NCBI GenBank assembly: GCA_050246945.1
Contig: JBFWVC010000017.1
Location: 1-64,000 of the forward strand
DNA length: 64,000 nucleotides
Reading direction: 5' to 3'
DNA from: JAEUMD01 sp050246945
GTDB lineage: Bacteria; Pseudomonadota; Alphaproteobacteria; Rhizobiales; Hyphomicrobiaceae
Under the pieces are notes generated by a model, which saw only the letters and a list, made by a program, of their open reading frames with translations, was not told where the DNA came from and did no database searches. The position numbers and the translations under genes were made by a program. This document shows, in pieces, positions 1 to 9,542 of the stretch. Every line of letters starts with the position of its first letter. The first letter of the stretch is position 1.

Positions 1-53
1 AGCAACGGTTCGATGACGCGCCACTCGAAGTCGGTGAGGTCGTATCTGGCCAT
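1..53 (-). CDS. IS5-family transposase, N-terminal start only (cut by window edge)
   Basis: Reading the minus strand from an ATG at 51-53 gives 17 residues beginning MARYDLTDFEWRVIEPL. This is the characteristic start of IS5-group (IS427-like) DDE transposases, where the segment is DUF4096-like. The rest lies outside the window, so intactness cannot be judged. The terminal inverted repeat of this IS may lie in the 70-200 interval, where a conspicuous inverted repeat is found. The call rests on the motif alone. Confidence 0.75.
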   Translation of the reverse strand, partial: MARYDLTDFEWRVIEPL

Positions 54-122
54 GATCCAATCTCCTTTGTAGAGTTTGAATCACGTTCTCCCTGATTTGG
101 GAATCCGTTATGAGTACGCAGC

Positions 123-201
123 CTAGCGTGATTGGGATCGAGAAGTCCGCCTAGCAACCCGGCCGAAAAGTATGAAGCGGACTTCTCGATCATCACACTA
201 G
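123..201. repeat. Inverted repeat near IS5-type element end
   Basis: Positions 123-150 and the reverse complement of 177-201 share a CTAG(C/T)GTGAT block followed by an identical 15-base block (136-150 and 177-191), apart from three extra bases in the left arm. The arms are separated by 26 bases. The repeat lies between the transposase start and the next gene. It may be an IS end with a duplicated inverted terminus, a solo-IR/MITE derivative, or an operator. Confidence 0.6.
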
Positions 202-294
202 ACTTGATATACATCCAGAGCGGCGCGCATCCGAAGCAACACGACGGCGGTCTTGGAGAGTGCAACGGGGCGCGCTAGGGGGCGCGAGGCATCC

Positions 295-2292
295 ATGGCA
301 AGAACTGCGCGCGGCTATTGGCAAAGGACCCGGCGCGTGGCGCTGGCGAGCCTCGTCGCGTGGTGCATCCTGGCGCTCGGCGTGCAGCTTGCGGCACAAC
401 CGTTCGAGGCGATCTCGATCATGGGAATTCCGCTGAGCTATTATGCTGGAGCACAGGGAATCCTGATTGGACTGGTCTTGATCGCCTTTATGTTCGCTGG
501 CCGCCAGCGAAGCATCGACAAGAAGCTGCTTCACGGTGCAGCGAACGCGGCGAATTCTACATACTCAACTCAGCCTGGCCGCAAAGTTGGCATCGCCGGC
601 ACCACCGGTGCGTTGGCAATGGCGGCAGATTGGCTTTCCGGCGCCACCCTGGTCGCCGTTGCTGGTGCCCTGTACACGCTCGGCCACGACGGCCTCTCCT
701 GGTTGATCGGGCTTCTCGGCGGTCTCGTGCTGGCGGCCACATTGATCGGCCCGCATCTGCATCGCGCGCGTTCGAAAGGCGTCGTCGATTTCATACGCGG
801 CCGCTTCGGGTCGGTGGCGGGCACATTTGCGCTGATCGTCGCGGCGTTGGCAATCACGCTGGTTCTCGCGGCCAATCTGCAGGCGCTCGCCCTTGCACTC
901 GCGGTGCTCATTCCCGATGTACCGCAAGCGCGGGATGCTGGCATCTTGATCGGGATCGGCGCGTTTGTGGCTGCGGCCGTTCGCGGGAGCGACGCCACCA
1001 TCACGATATGGCAGGCTATCGCCTATCCGTTCATTCTCGCGGCCCTCACGCTGCCTGTCATCGTTTCCGGATCCGGCTTCGTGCCCGGTCATTTTACGTT
1101 CGGATCGATTTTGAAGTATGTGGGTATCGCCGAGTTCCAACTGTTGGAGAAAGAGCTTGCCGACCCAGTCACAATGAAAGTCTTCACTCGCCCGTTCACA
1201 ACGGCCACGCCCATGAGCGCCGCCATGCTGACGCTATCGCTGGCGCTTGGGTTGGCAGCAATGCCGAACGTTTTGCGGCGCTCGGCGACGGCGCGGTCAG
1301 CGGAGGGCGCGCGGCTTATGCCGGCGGTGGCGTTGCTTCTGATCCTTGTCGCGGCCCTTGCGCTTCCGCCACTGGCGGCAGGTACGCGACACATGATCCT
1401 GAGCTTCGCTGGCCAGAGCACCGAAGCCCTTCCACACCGCCTCCTGCAACTGGGCGCTCTGGGCCTTGTTGACGTGTGCGGTGTCAAAGCCGCCTCACAG
1501 GCCGTGGCCGCGGCTGCCTGCGATGCATTGCCCGATCCGGTCACGACATTGCGGCTCGACGATATCGTCATCGCGCCCGGGCAAGCACTTTTCTCCGCCC
1601 CGTTGCTCGCCGGTCTTCCCGCCTCCGCGTCGCTGCTCCTTGCGGGTGTCGTCGGATTGGCATCGCTGTTGGCGGCGGCTTGGCTCGGCCGTACGCTGGG
1701 CGCCGCCGCGTCGCCTGGCGATGTGGAGAGCAATGCGTCCACCCTCGCCGGTGCTGCCCTGGCGGTTGTCGCCGCCGCATGCGCGAGTATTCTTGTCCTG
1801 ACGCGCACCGCCGATGTGATGACGCTGCTGGCATGGGGACTTGCCGTCTCGGCGGCCGGTCTCACACCCGTCCTTCTTGCCGGGATCTGGTCGTTGCGGG
1901 CGACTGCCGCAGGCGCCGTCATGGGCATGCTCGCGGGCTGCGGACTGACAATCTATTACATCGTCGCCACACGCTATTTCGCGCCCGGTTTCTACGAGCT
2001 ATGGAGCACTTTTTCATCGGCAGGTTATGGCGCCATCGCCGATTACGAGGCCGCGCGCGAGGCACTCGCGCAGGCGGCCGCCGCAGACGAGCAGCAGGCC
2101 GCATGGCAGGCCTACGTCGAAGCCGCCCGCGCTGTGGCGAATTGGTGGGGCATGCGCGACACGGCTGTGGGCGCCCTGGGCGCTGCCGCAGGGATCGCCA
2201 TGCTGGCCCTGGTTTCGCTCGTCACGCGCCGGCCTGGTGGAGATCCGGTTGGCCTGATGAGCCGCATGCGCGGCTTGGCGCCCCGTGTATGA
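295..2292 (+). CDS. SSS-family sodium:solute symporter fused to DUF4212-like N-terminus
   Basis: The 665-residue inner-membrane protein is predicted to import a small carboxylate or similar solute with a cation. Residues about 10-75 resemble the DUF4212 small subunit: two membrane spans with a GIPLSYYAGAQG segment. The remainder resembles the ActP / VC_2705 branch of the sodium:solute symporter family, including DWLSGATLVAVAGALY, and has about 13 hydrophobic segments. The ATG at 295 is preferred over the upstream TTG at 253 because a GGGGGCGCGAGG stretch precedes it. In most genomes the DUF4212 subunit is a separate small gene, so the fusion is mildly unusual. Substrate is not known. glpD follows after 9 bases, so co-transcription is likely. 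Confidence 0.75.
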   Translation: MARTARGYWQRTRRVALASLVAWCILALGVQLAAQPFEAISIMGIPLSYYAGAQGILIGLVLIAFMFAGRQRSIDKKLLHGAANAANSTYSTQPGRKVGIAGTTGALAMAADWLSGATLVAVAGALYTLGHDGLSWLIGLLGGLVLAATLIGPHLHRARSKGVVDFIRGRFGSVAGTFALIVAALAITLVLAANLQALALALAVLIPDVPQARDAGILIGIGAFVAAAVRGSDATITIWQAIAYPFILAALTLPVIVSGSGFVPGHFTFGSILKYVGIAEFQLLEKELADPVTMKVFTRPFTTATPMSAAMLTLSLALGLAAMPNVLRRSATARSAEGARLMPAVALLLILVAALALPPLAAGTRHMILSFAGQSTEALPHRLLQLGALGLVDVCGVKAASQAVAAAACDALPDPVTTLRLDDIVIAPGQALFSAPLLAGLPASASLLLAGVVGLASLLAAAWLGRTLGAAASPGDVESNASTLAGAALAVVAAACASILVLTRTADVMTLLAWGLAVSAAGLTPVLLAGIWSLRATAAGAVMGMLAGCGLTIYYIVATRYFAPGFYELWSTFSSAGYGAIADYEAAREALAQAAAADEQQAAWQAYVEAARAVANWWGMRDTAVGALGAAAGIAMLALVSLVTRRPGGDPVGLMSRMRGLAPRV

Positions 2293-2301
2293 TACTTCCC
2301 C

Positions 2302-3852
2302 ATGGGTGATTCCCGGGGTATGACGACCGAATACGACCTCGCCGTAGTCGGCGGTGGCATCAACGGCTGTGGCATCGCTGCCGACGCGGCGGGCCGTGGC
2401 CTCAAGGTGCTGCTCGTTGAGAAGGGCGATTTGGCCGGCGGAACGTCGTCGGCGAGCTCCAAGCTCATCCATGGCGGTCTGCGCTACCTGGAGCAATATG
2501 CGTTCCGACTCGTCAAGGAGTCTCTCGAGGAGCGCGAGATCCTTCTCGCCAACGCCCCACACATCGTCTGGCCGTTGCGCTTCATCGTCCCGCACGTGCC
2601 GGGCATGCGGGCCCGCCCGCTCATCCGCGCTGGCCTGTTCCTCTACGATCACCTTGCCAGGCGTCGCCGCATCCCGTCATCCGGCACTGTCGATATGGCG
2701 CGCGATCCTGCCGCCCGTCCCCTGGCACCTGGATTTTCGAGTGGGTTTGCGTACTGGGACTGTTGGGTGGACGATGCGCGACTCGTGGTGCTGGTGGCGA
2801 GACAGGCGGCCGCACATGGCGCTGATATCCGAACGCGCACGCGGCTGCAGGCAGCGATTGCCGAGGGAGGACACTGGCGGCTTTCGCTTGCGGCGGATGA
2901 CGCCGCTGCGCCATCGGCTGCGACAGCAACCCAAGAGGTGCGTGCCCGCATTCTTGTCAATGCGGCGGGCCCATGGGCCGGCACGCTCGCCCGCACCGCG
3001 ATCCGGCGGGACAATCAGACGTTGGAGGTTCCCGTCAGGCTTGTCAAAGGCAGCCACATCGTCGTGCCGCGCATCCCTGGAGCGGAAACCGCATACCTTC
3101 TGCAGGCACCGGACCGCCGCGTCGTTTTCATGCTGCCCTTCGCAGAGCGCTTCACCCTGATAGGCACGACGGACGTCCCCTATCAAGGCGATCCCGGATC
3201 AGTCGCCATCTCCGCCGAGGAGGAAGCATACCTGCTGAACGTGGCGAACGCCTTCCTCGCCGCACCGCTCTCGTCGGCCGACATCGTCTGGCGTTACTCG
3301 GGAGTTCGCCCGCTGTTTGACGATGACAGCGCCAACCCCTCCGCCGTGACGCGCGACTACAGACTGCAGATGGATGCGCCGGGCGGAGCACCACCGTTGC
3401 TGACCGTGGTCGGCGGCAAGGTGACCACCTACCGGCGTCTCGCCGAGACGGCCATGCAACTCATCGCGCCAATTGCAGGTGCGGGATTGGGCGGGCCCTG
3501 GACCGCACACGCAGCCTTGCCTGGCGGTGACATGCCCGAATCTGATTTCGACAACTTCGCGAGGATGTTTGTCGCCCGTTACCCGCAATTGCCCGCGGCG
3601 ACTTTGATGAGCCTCCTGCGCCGCTATGGAACGCTCACCGCCGACGTGTTGGGCGACGCAAGGACGCAGGCCGATCTGGGCGACGTGTTCGGCGGCGGTC
3701 TCACCGCACGCGAGATCCGCTACCTGCGCGATCATGAGTGGGCGCGCACGCCCGAGGACATCCTTTGGCGCCGGACCAAGGCCGGTCTGTTCATTTCACC
3801 GGACCGCCGCAATGAGGTTGGCGACCGCATAGCCGGCTGCCTGTCGGATTGA
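2302..3852 (+). CDS. glpD: Aerobic glycerol-3-phosphate dehydrogenase
   Basis: This FAD-dependent membrane-associated enzyme oxidises sn-glycerol 3-phosphate to dihydroxyacetone phosphate and passes electrons to quinone. The 516-residue length matches the family. A Rossmann FAD motif, AVVGGGINGCGIA, sits close to the N-terminus, followed by GGTSSASSKLIHGGLRYLE, the GlpD signature. A second conserved stretch, GGKVTTYRRLAE, lies about two thirds along. The start may be 2302 or the in-frame ATG at 2320, and neither has a clear ribosome binding site. It follows the symporter closely, and no glycerol transport gene is visible nearby. Confidence 0.95.
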   Translation: MGDSRGMTTEYDLAVVGGGINGCGIAADAAGRGLKVLLVEKGDLAGGTSSASSKLIHGGLRYLEQYAFRLVKESLEEREILLANAPHIVWPLRFIVPHVPGMRARPLIRAGLFLYDHLARRRRIPSSGTVDMARDPAARPLAPGFSSGFAYWDCWVDDARLVVLVARQAAAHGADIRTRTRLQAAIAEGGHWRLSLAADDAAAPSAATATQEVRARILVNAAGPWAGTLARTAIRRDNQTLEVPVRLVKGSHIVVPRIPGAETAYLLQAPDRRVVFMLPFAERFTLIGTTDVPYQGDPGSVAISAEEEAYLLNVANAFLAAPLSSADIVWRYSGVRPLFDDDSANPSAVTRDYRLQMDAPGGAPPLLTVVGGKVTTYRRLAETAMQLIAPIAGAGLGGPWTAHAALPGGDMPESDFDNFARMFVARYPQLPAATLMSLLRRYGTLTADVLGDARTQADLGDVFGGGLTAREIRYLRDHEWARTPEDILWRRTKAGLFISPDRRNEVGDRIAGCLSD

Positions 3853-4091
3853 ACGCAAAGCTGCCTGCGAAACCGCAAGAGCCAATGGATCCTGCAACCA
3901 GACCACTGTCCCTGTTGATCGAGGAATGCCACTACTGTCGCGCTGAACGCGACGACAACCAGAGGCGGTGTTGCAAATTAGATTCTACTTTAACGGGGGA
4001 TTAACCTCTTTGCAGGACACTACAGATCGGTCCTCGTTCCTGCGTCCCAACCGATACCGCATTTCTAGTCTCCGGCAAGGTACAAGGCAAC

Positions 4092-5120
4092 GTGCGACAG
4101 GCGTCTCCACATAGCATTCATTGGCTCGTGAAGCGCATCCTGCGGAGGCAGCCGATCGTAGCGCTGCATGCCCTGGCACGCCTCGATCCGAAATCCATCG
4201 AGCGCTCGACCATCGTGGGAATCTCCCTTTTTGCGGCTTGTTCCATAGCGCTTCAGGGTTTCGTCGTCGCGCAAGGCAACCTGTCAGGCAAATCAACCGG
4301 TGTCGCTCAGGCAGCAATTGCGCCGCCGAAAATACAGGCAACGTCTGCTACGCACACGAAGGCAAATCTGGCCACTCCGCGTCAGAACCGTAATTCCAGC
4401 AACGATTCCGCCGCGCGCCGCGGAGATCGCTTGACCGACCTAACTCTGCAACTGTTCTCTGAAGATAGCGGCCTGCCGCGGATCGCAAGCCAGGTTCCCG
4501 CCGATACTGTCATTCCCAAAGCTGTCACTGCAGTTGATCTCGGCTTGCGCGTTTCGACCTTTGCTCCCGCGCGCATTCATGGTCGCAGCAATGCCGAAGG
4601 CCTGGCCCTGTCCTCGCGGCGCATGCAGACCGCGAATGCCGAACTGCCCAGGCCCACCCGCGTATCGTTCGCCGGTGCGGCGCGCAGCCTTGGCCACGAG
4701 GTGACGAGAGACAGAGGTGCGGTGATCGATGCAACGCCGCGCAAGCCTGTGAGCTCTACGGCAACGTTGCTTGGTCAGAGCAGTCGCGTTCGCCGCGACA
4801 TTGTCCAGAAAGTCCACTTCCAGGACGACACGCCTGACCGTTGCCTGCCCACGGAACTGATGAACGTCATCTACGATGTCGCGGAGAAATTCGGCGAAGT
4901 GCAGATCCTGTCGACATTCCGTGATCCCGAGCGCAATCGCCGCGTCGGTGGAGCACCGCGTTCATTTCATCTGCGCTGCCAGGCAATCGACTTCCGCGTT
5001 ATGGGGCCTCATCGTGACGGCCTGCTGAACTATCTCGAGGCGCGGGACGATGTGGGCGGCCTGAAGCGCTACCCGCTGGGCTTCTACCATGTCGACACCG
5101 GCCCGCGCCGCACCTGGTGA
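4092..5120 (+). CDS. M15-type (YcbK/DUF882-like) peptidoglycan peptidase
   Basis: The 342-residue protein has a possible signal anchor at residues about 38-62, then about 150 residues of low-complexity linker, then a C-terminal domain of about 110 residues resembling the Peptidase_M15_3/DUF882 family. Key elements are STFRDPERNR, SFHLRCQAIDFR with a His and an Asp as likely zinc ligands, and the final FYHVDTGPRRTW with the third zinc-binding His. Such enzymes are predicted D-Ala carboxypeptidases or endopeptidases acting on peptidoglycan in the periplasm. The start is a GTG at 4092. Next to it is a convergent solute-binding protein gene. Confidence 0.75.
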   Translation: MRQASPHSIHWLVKRILRRQPIVALHALARLDPKSIERSTIVGISLFAACSIALQGFVVAQGNLSGKSTGVAQAAIAPPKIQATSATHTKANLATPRQNRNSSNDSAARRGDRLTDLTLQLFSEDSGLPRIASQVPADTVIPKAVTAVDLGLRVSTFAPARIHGRSNAEGLALSSRRMQTANAELPRPTRVSFAGAARSLGHEVTRDRGAVIDATPRKPVSSTATLLGQSSRVRRDIVQKVHFQDDTPDRCLPTELMNVIYDVAEKFGEVQILSTFRDPERNRRVGGAPRSFHLRCQAIDFRVMGPHRDGLLNYLEARDDVGGLKRYPLGFYHVDTGPRRTW

Positions 5121-5192
5121 AACGCATTTCCATCGCGATTACGCGCTGCGATCGATGCAACCGGCCGACCCGTGGCAACAATTCCAAAAGAC

Positions 5193-6779
5193 TCAGGGCC
5201 GTGCGGGGATCGGCGGCCCTTGGCGCGCGATGCCCAGTGCGGTCTCGATGCGCTCGGAGTTGGCTTCCCACCAGACAGCATCGAACCGCACAGCTGTGCG
5301 CATGTTCTCCGGCGCTGTCGGCAGATATGGCCCAAGTTCCTGGCCCGTCACGGTATGTCTCACGCCGAGTGCGCCAGCAATGGCTGACCGGCGCATCGGT
5401 CCATAGGGGATCTGCCGCACGAGGGCTGCAAGCTGCTCGGGCCGCGACGAGAAAGCGACAAGCTGCTTGGCGTTGGCCTGATCGGGTGCGGACTTTGGTA
5501 TCGCGAAGTAGGAGGCATGCAGCACCTGCCCGTCCCAGATGAGCCCGAGTGGCCCGCCACGTGCCTGCTCTATGAACGCATGTCCATTCGACGTGAAGGC
5601 AATCGTCGCTTTGCCCTCGCGCACCAGCGCAATCGCCTCGGAAAGCCGTTCATACCAGACGATGTTTGTCCCAAGAGATTTCAGTCTCTTCAGGATTCGA
5701 TTGATCCCATCACTGGTCTCCAGAACCTTGTAAACATCGCTCGGTGCCACGCCGTCAGCAACCAGCAGCGATTCCACGAGCCCGCGGCCGTCGCGCGGTA
5801 GCGCTCGTTTGCCGGGATAGCGGCGCGTGTCGAACACGTCTGCCGCGGTGCGCGGGGCGCGCTTCTCGAACTTCGCAGGGTCGTAGACGAACAGGTTCGA
5901 CCAGGCCAGGGCGGCGATGCCGCAAGGCTTCAACGCGCCCTCGAGATAATCGTCCGGGGCGGCCGTCGCCGTGGTGCTCGGGTTCAACCCGGCAATCTCA
6001 AGCGTGATGAGATCGCCCGATGCGCAACGCCGCGCAAGCTCGGAGCCGTCCAGCAGCAGCAGGTCGCCAGATTTTCCATCCCCGGGCGCGTCGCTTACCA
6101 TGATGCCAGTCTCGGCGGCGAACGGCTCGAGGACGACATGCTTGTAGGCTTGAGCGAAAGCGCCCCCGCCGGTATCCACCGCCAGCATCGGTAGCGGCGC
6201 GGCTGGGGGCGGTTCCGGCGAGGTCGGCGTTTGGGGTTCGGGCGCAGCCGCTTCGCTGGCCTTCGGCGTTGCTTGGGGTGATTGAGGCACCTCACGAGCC
6301 GCCGTGGACGCATCGTTGCCGATCGATGCATCCGGCGTCGTGGCGTTCAATTCTGACCGGTTCGCAGCTTCGCTCGCGGCGGTTGGTGTAACGACTTTAT
6401 CGCCAGCAGTCACGTCGCTAGCGGCGCTCTCGTTCGACGGCTCCACTGTACCGGTCGCAGATTGCGCCGTGCCGGGCGCGGTCGCAGGCGGCGTTTCTGA
6501 CGACTTGGTCTCGGTGTCCTTGGGTTCTGCCTCCACGCCCTCACGTTTCGATAACCCGGCTTCGCTCGCAGGCTCCGCAACTTCAGATTTCGCCGCCGCC
6601 TCACCAGCGGGCGTAGCGTCATTTGGTTGCGAAGGGGTGGACAATGTTGGATTCGGCTCGATTTTGGACTGTGTCGTCGCACTCGTCGCACTCTGCCCGG
6701 GCTCTGGCGACTGGGCTGTGGCGGTCAGAGCGCCTGTCAGCACGAAAGCCAGGAAGAGAATCGATCGAAAAGGGAGCAT
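5193..6779 (-). CDS. ABC-type extracellular solute-binding protein with long disordered linker
   Basis: The 528-residue exported protein has a signal peptide (residues 1-23, ending TATAQ), then roughly 180 residues dominated by Ala, Ser, Pro, Thr and Glu, then a C-terminal family-1 solute-binding domain. That domain resembles the PotD-type polyamine-binding group (LAVDTGGGAFAQAY near its start, LAWSNLFVYD and IVWYERLSEA later). The ATG at 6779 is chosen over the upstream in-frame start at 6857 because it has a GGAGA site and begins a proper signal peptide. A linker this long is unusual for a binding protein and might span the periplasm. No cognate ATPase is adjacent. A permease lies 3 kb away at 10071. 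Confidence 0.7.
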   Translation of the reverse strand: MLPFRSILFLAFVLTGALTATAQSPEPGQSATSATTQSKIEPNPTLSTPSQPNDATPAGEAAAKSEVAEPASEAGLSKREGVEAEPKDTETKSSETPPATAPGTAQSATGTVEPSNESAASDVTAGDKVVTPTAASEAANRSELNATTPDASIGNDASTAAREVPQSPQATPKASEAAAPEPQTPTSPEPPPAAPLPMLAVDTGGGAFAQAYKHVVLEPFAAETGIMVSDAPGDGKSGDLLLLDGSELARRCASGDLITLEIAGLNPSTTATAAPDDYLEGALKPCGIAALAWSNLFVYDPAKFEKRAPRTAADVFDTRRYPGKRALPRDGRGLVESLLVADGVAPSDVYKVLETSDGINRILKRLKSLGTNIVWYERLSEAIALVREGKATIAFTSNGHAFIEQARGGPLGLIWDGQVLHASYFAIPKSAPDQANAKQLVAFSSRPEQLAALVRQIPYGPMRRSAIAGALGVRHTVTGQELGPYLPTAPENMRTAVRFDAVWWEANSERIETALGIARQGPPIPARP

Positions 6780-6860
6780 GAGGCACTGTCTCCAGCGTCG
6801 TTGTCGAGTTGGCCGATTGCTGCGCTGCGCGGTATCGTAATCGCGAAGCAGCAGCACTGT

Positions 6861-6910
6861 AGAGCATGTTTAGCCGAAGTTCGCAGCGGTCTAGCGTGAA
6901 AAGCATGCTC
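6861..6910. repeat. Rhizobial-type palindromic intergenic repeat, copy A
   Basis: A 50-base element starts AGAGCATG and ends CATGCTC, with a central GAAG..CGCAGCGG block. The 7-base ends are exact inverted complements. It lies in the 339-base gap between the binding-protein gene and the AsmA-like gene, where I see no coding signal. Related copies occur at 9652, 27656, 40366 and, more diverged, 56127. Confidence 0.7.
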
Positions 6911-7118
6911 CCGGCCCCCAATCATCTTCAAGCGAACTTCTGTGGGTCGGGAGTGACAGACGTACTCCGAACCAAACAAGGCGCTGGATCGCGGAAGTGC
7001 TTTAGCAAAATCGAGCACGATCTGCAGCTCTGCCCGATCGGGTGGAGGACGGGATATTGAGAATCACTGGTTGAGCACGGCTCGCCTTAGACGAGTCTCA
7101 TGCGGCCACTCGTTCCGA

Positions 7119-9113
7119 TCAGCTCTTGCCTGCGGCTGCTGTAGGCGGTTGCGGCTGCGGCTGCGGCTGCGGCTGCGGATCGTCCTTTTCGCCCGCCGAA
7201 GCTGGGCTCAGCGTTATGAATCGGATCTCAGGCGCATCGAGCGGGCCGACCACGTGCAATCCGCCGCCCGGAGGTTGTGCGACCTTCTGCGCCGGAGAGG
7301 CTTCGGCAGCCGGTGTCGCAGCTGCGCCCGCGCCCAGACCAGCTTCCTGTTTAGACGAGGTCGGGTCGAGCTCCGATTGTGCGCCATTTGTCATCGGATG
7401 CGTGATCCAGATCTTTAGGTTGCCGTACCTGTCGCCAAAATTGACGCTGCCTTCTGCGCTGAGGGAGGCATCTCCGGCCCGTGCGCCGACCTGTTCGGCA
7501 ACCAGTCGGCCATCAGCCATCGTGAAGTCAGCCTGCAAGCCCTGGATGACGGTTTGTCCGCGAATAGCTCCGCCCCATCCTTTTTGTGTCTGTGCGCGCG
7601 CCGTTGCCGCCAACGTCCTGAGGTCGAGACCGATCTGTCCGTTTCCGGGCTGGCGCACGCCAACCTTCCCGTTCATGGTTGCGATGATCTGGTCGGCATC
7701 TTGGCCGCTGGCCTTGAGGTCGAGGGTTACGTCGCCCGATCCCGAGAGCACATTGTAGGACCATAGAGCATTTGTCAGCATTGCCAGATCGATCGACTCG
7801 ATCTTGCCTCTCAGCGAGTAGCGTGGCACGCCCCCGGCGGTCTGCAGTCCGAACTGCCCGCCGCACCGAGCGCCTTTCGCGAACTCGAGTTCGGCAAGAT
7901 CTGCAAGTAGCGCGCCGTCCTTCAGCGAAAAGGATGCCGCGCCGCGACCGAATCGGGTCGCACCGACCGAGATATTGGCAACCGATATTCGCAGGTCGGC
8001 ATCGATTTGATCGGCCAGCGGGATAACATTCGTCTCTGAGGAGGTGCGCACAAAGAAATCCGGAATCTTGAACGCCGGCTGCTGGTTCTGTTGCGCTGCC
8101 CCGGATGGCGCAAGAAAGGGGCCGATGTCGAAGGACTTGAAGGCGAGCGTGCCATCCACAGCCGGTCGGTTGCGACCGCCCCATTTGAAAGTAACCGCTC
8201 CGGTAGCCTCGTTGCCGTCGAGGCTGAATGTCGCGTCGGAGAAGGCGATGGCACTTGGCGAGAATTCGAGCGGTCCTCGTGCCTCGAAGGTGCCGAGCCC
8301 GCCTCCGCTGCCAACCTCCAGGCCGATCCACCTCGCCATTTTGCGCAGGTCGGAGACGACGAGCGACGAAGTCACGGAAGATAGCTGCGGCTGATCGCCG
8401 GCCGAAAGGGTCCCTGCCGCCTTCATCTCAAGCAGTTCGCCCGTCAGCTTGATGTCGAATGCCCGGCCGATTGTACCCTTGCCGTCGTTCCTCTTGTCCT
8501 GAAGCTCAGCCTCTGTTCCCATCACGATATCGAAGGTGACGGGCTTTTTGCGAAATGCGAAAGACCCCGCAACGCGCATCTGCTTGCGGTCGAGTTTGGT
8601 GACGTCCAAGGTCACATCTGTAAGGAACGCCCGCTCGTCTTCGCCACGCCCCAGTTGCACGGTGGCGTTGCGCAATAGCAGTTGCGAGAAAGACGCCTTG
8701 AGTAGCGCGGCAAGAACCGGCGCCAGAGCGTCCATGTCCTTCTTGCCACCAGTGCCGGCCGATTGAGTAGGCACCAGCGAGAGCACCGCGTCTTCGAGTA
8801 CCAGCTTCGCCTTTCCTGCCGACAGCAGGGCAACCGCTTCCGACCCGGTGAGCTGCTGGGACGGATTCGACCCGGTTACCGAAAGCCGGCCCGTCTCGAT
8901 CATGACGTTCGGCATCAGCGGCAGCGCCAACGGTGAGGTGAGTGTGAAACTGTCGCGGGTCGCCGCGATCACGGCAGCCGAGCTGAGCGACATCTCGTTG
9001 AGGGTGGTGTCGTAATACAGGACAATCGGTGCAGCGAGCCCCGCACCCGCAATTACGCCGACGGTCGCGACGACGAGTTTGCGAAAGTGCGTTTTGCGAA
9101 CTTGGCGGGTCAT
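7119..9113 (-). CDS. AsmA-family envelope protein
   Basis: The 664-residue protein has one N-terminal membrane anchor (residues about 13-33) followed by a long periplasmic region rich in beta-strand. Its C-terminal half matches the AsmA pattern, with a GDVTLDLKASGQD stretch and a GLQADFTMADGRL stretch. AsmA-like proteins are implicated in outer-membrane biogenesis and phospholipid transport between membranes. The start at 9113 follows a short AAGG site and opens the anchor directly. The C-terminus ends in a run of five Gln-Pro pairs, encoded by a GGCTGC microsatellite at about 7150-7178 that could vary in length. Confidence 0.75.
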   Translation of the reverse strand: MTRQVRKTHFRKLVVATVGVIAGAGLAAPIVLYYDTTLNEMSLSSAAVIAATRDSFTLTSPLALPLMPNVMIETGRLSVTGSNPSQQLTGSEAVALLSAGKAKLVLEDAVLSLVPTQSAGTGGKKDMDALAPVLAALLKASFSQLLLRNATVQLGRGEDERAFLTDVTLDVTKLDRKQMRVAGSFAFRKKPVTFDIVMGTEAELQDKRNDGKGTIGRAFDIKLTGELLEMKAAGTLSAGDQPQLSSVTSSLVVSDLRKMARWIGLEVGSGGGLGTFEARGPLEFSPSAIAFSDATFSLDGNEATGAVTFKWGGRNRPAVDGTLAFKSFDIGPFLAPSGAAQQNQQPAFKIPDFFVRTSSETNVIPLADQIDADLRISVANISVGATRFGRGAASFSLKDGALLADLAELEFAKGARCGGQFGLQTAGGVPRYSLRGKIESIDLAMLTNALWSYNVLSGSGDVTLDLKASGQDADQIIATMNGKVGVRQPGNGQIGLDLRTLAATARAQTQKGWGGAIRGQTVIQGLQADFTMADGRLVAEQVGARAGDASLSAEGSVNFGDRYGNLKIWITHPMTNGAQSELDPTSSKQEAGLGAGAAATPAAEASPAQKVAQPPGGGLHVVGPLDAPEIRFITLSPASAGEKDDPQPQPQPQPQPPTAAAGKS

Positions 9114-9542
9114 GAGCCTTGCTGGAAACAAGCTAAACACATCATACCGGGCGCCGCTCCGCCTGGGGCCGAGCGAGTGCCCGGAGCGCGCCGGGCGAGG
9201 CAACCTGTGACCTATTGCATGTCATCCTTATTAGTGGCGGGTCGAATGGCTGGCAAGCGCCAAAGACTTTGCGGCACCTGATCGTCCACGCGCTGCTTTG
9301 AGCCGCGCCTATCACGGCTTTTTGAAGACCGTCGAATCAAGGTTGTCGATGCGCATGCGAACTGCAGCCGACGATTCCTAAACAGCCCGCTGTCAGCCGC
9401 TTCGCTTCCGGTTCACGTAGACTTGACAAATCATGCCGGTATTTGCAGGCACCTGCCACGGCATCGTCGACATGAAAGATGCGGCGCCCCCTGATCGAGT
9501 GCCGAGCTTCATGTTCGGGCTCGCGACCGACCACCCCGTCGT

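Noticed and set aside
7150..7178. GGCTGC microsatellite as a possible phase-variation tract
   Set aside because: The unit is six bases, so length changes stay in frame and only alter the Gln-Pro tail of the AsmA-like protein.
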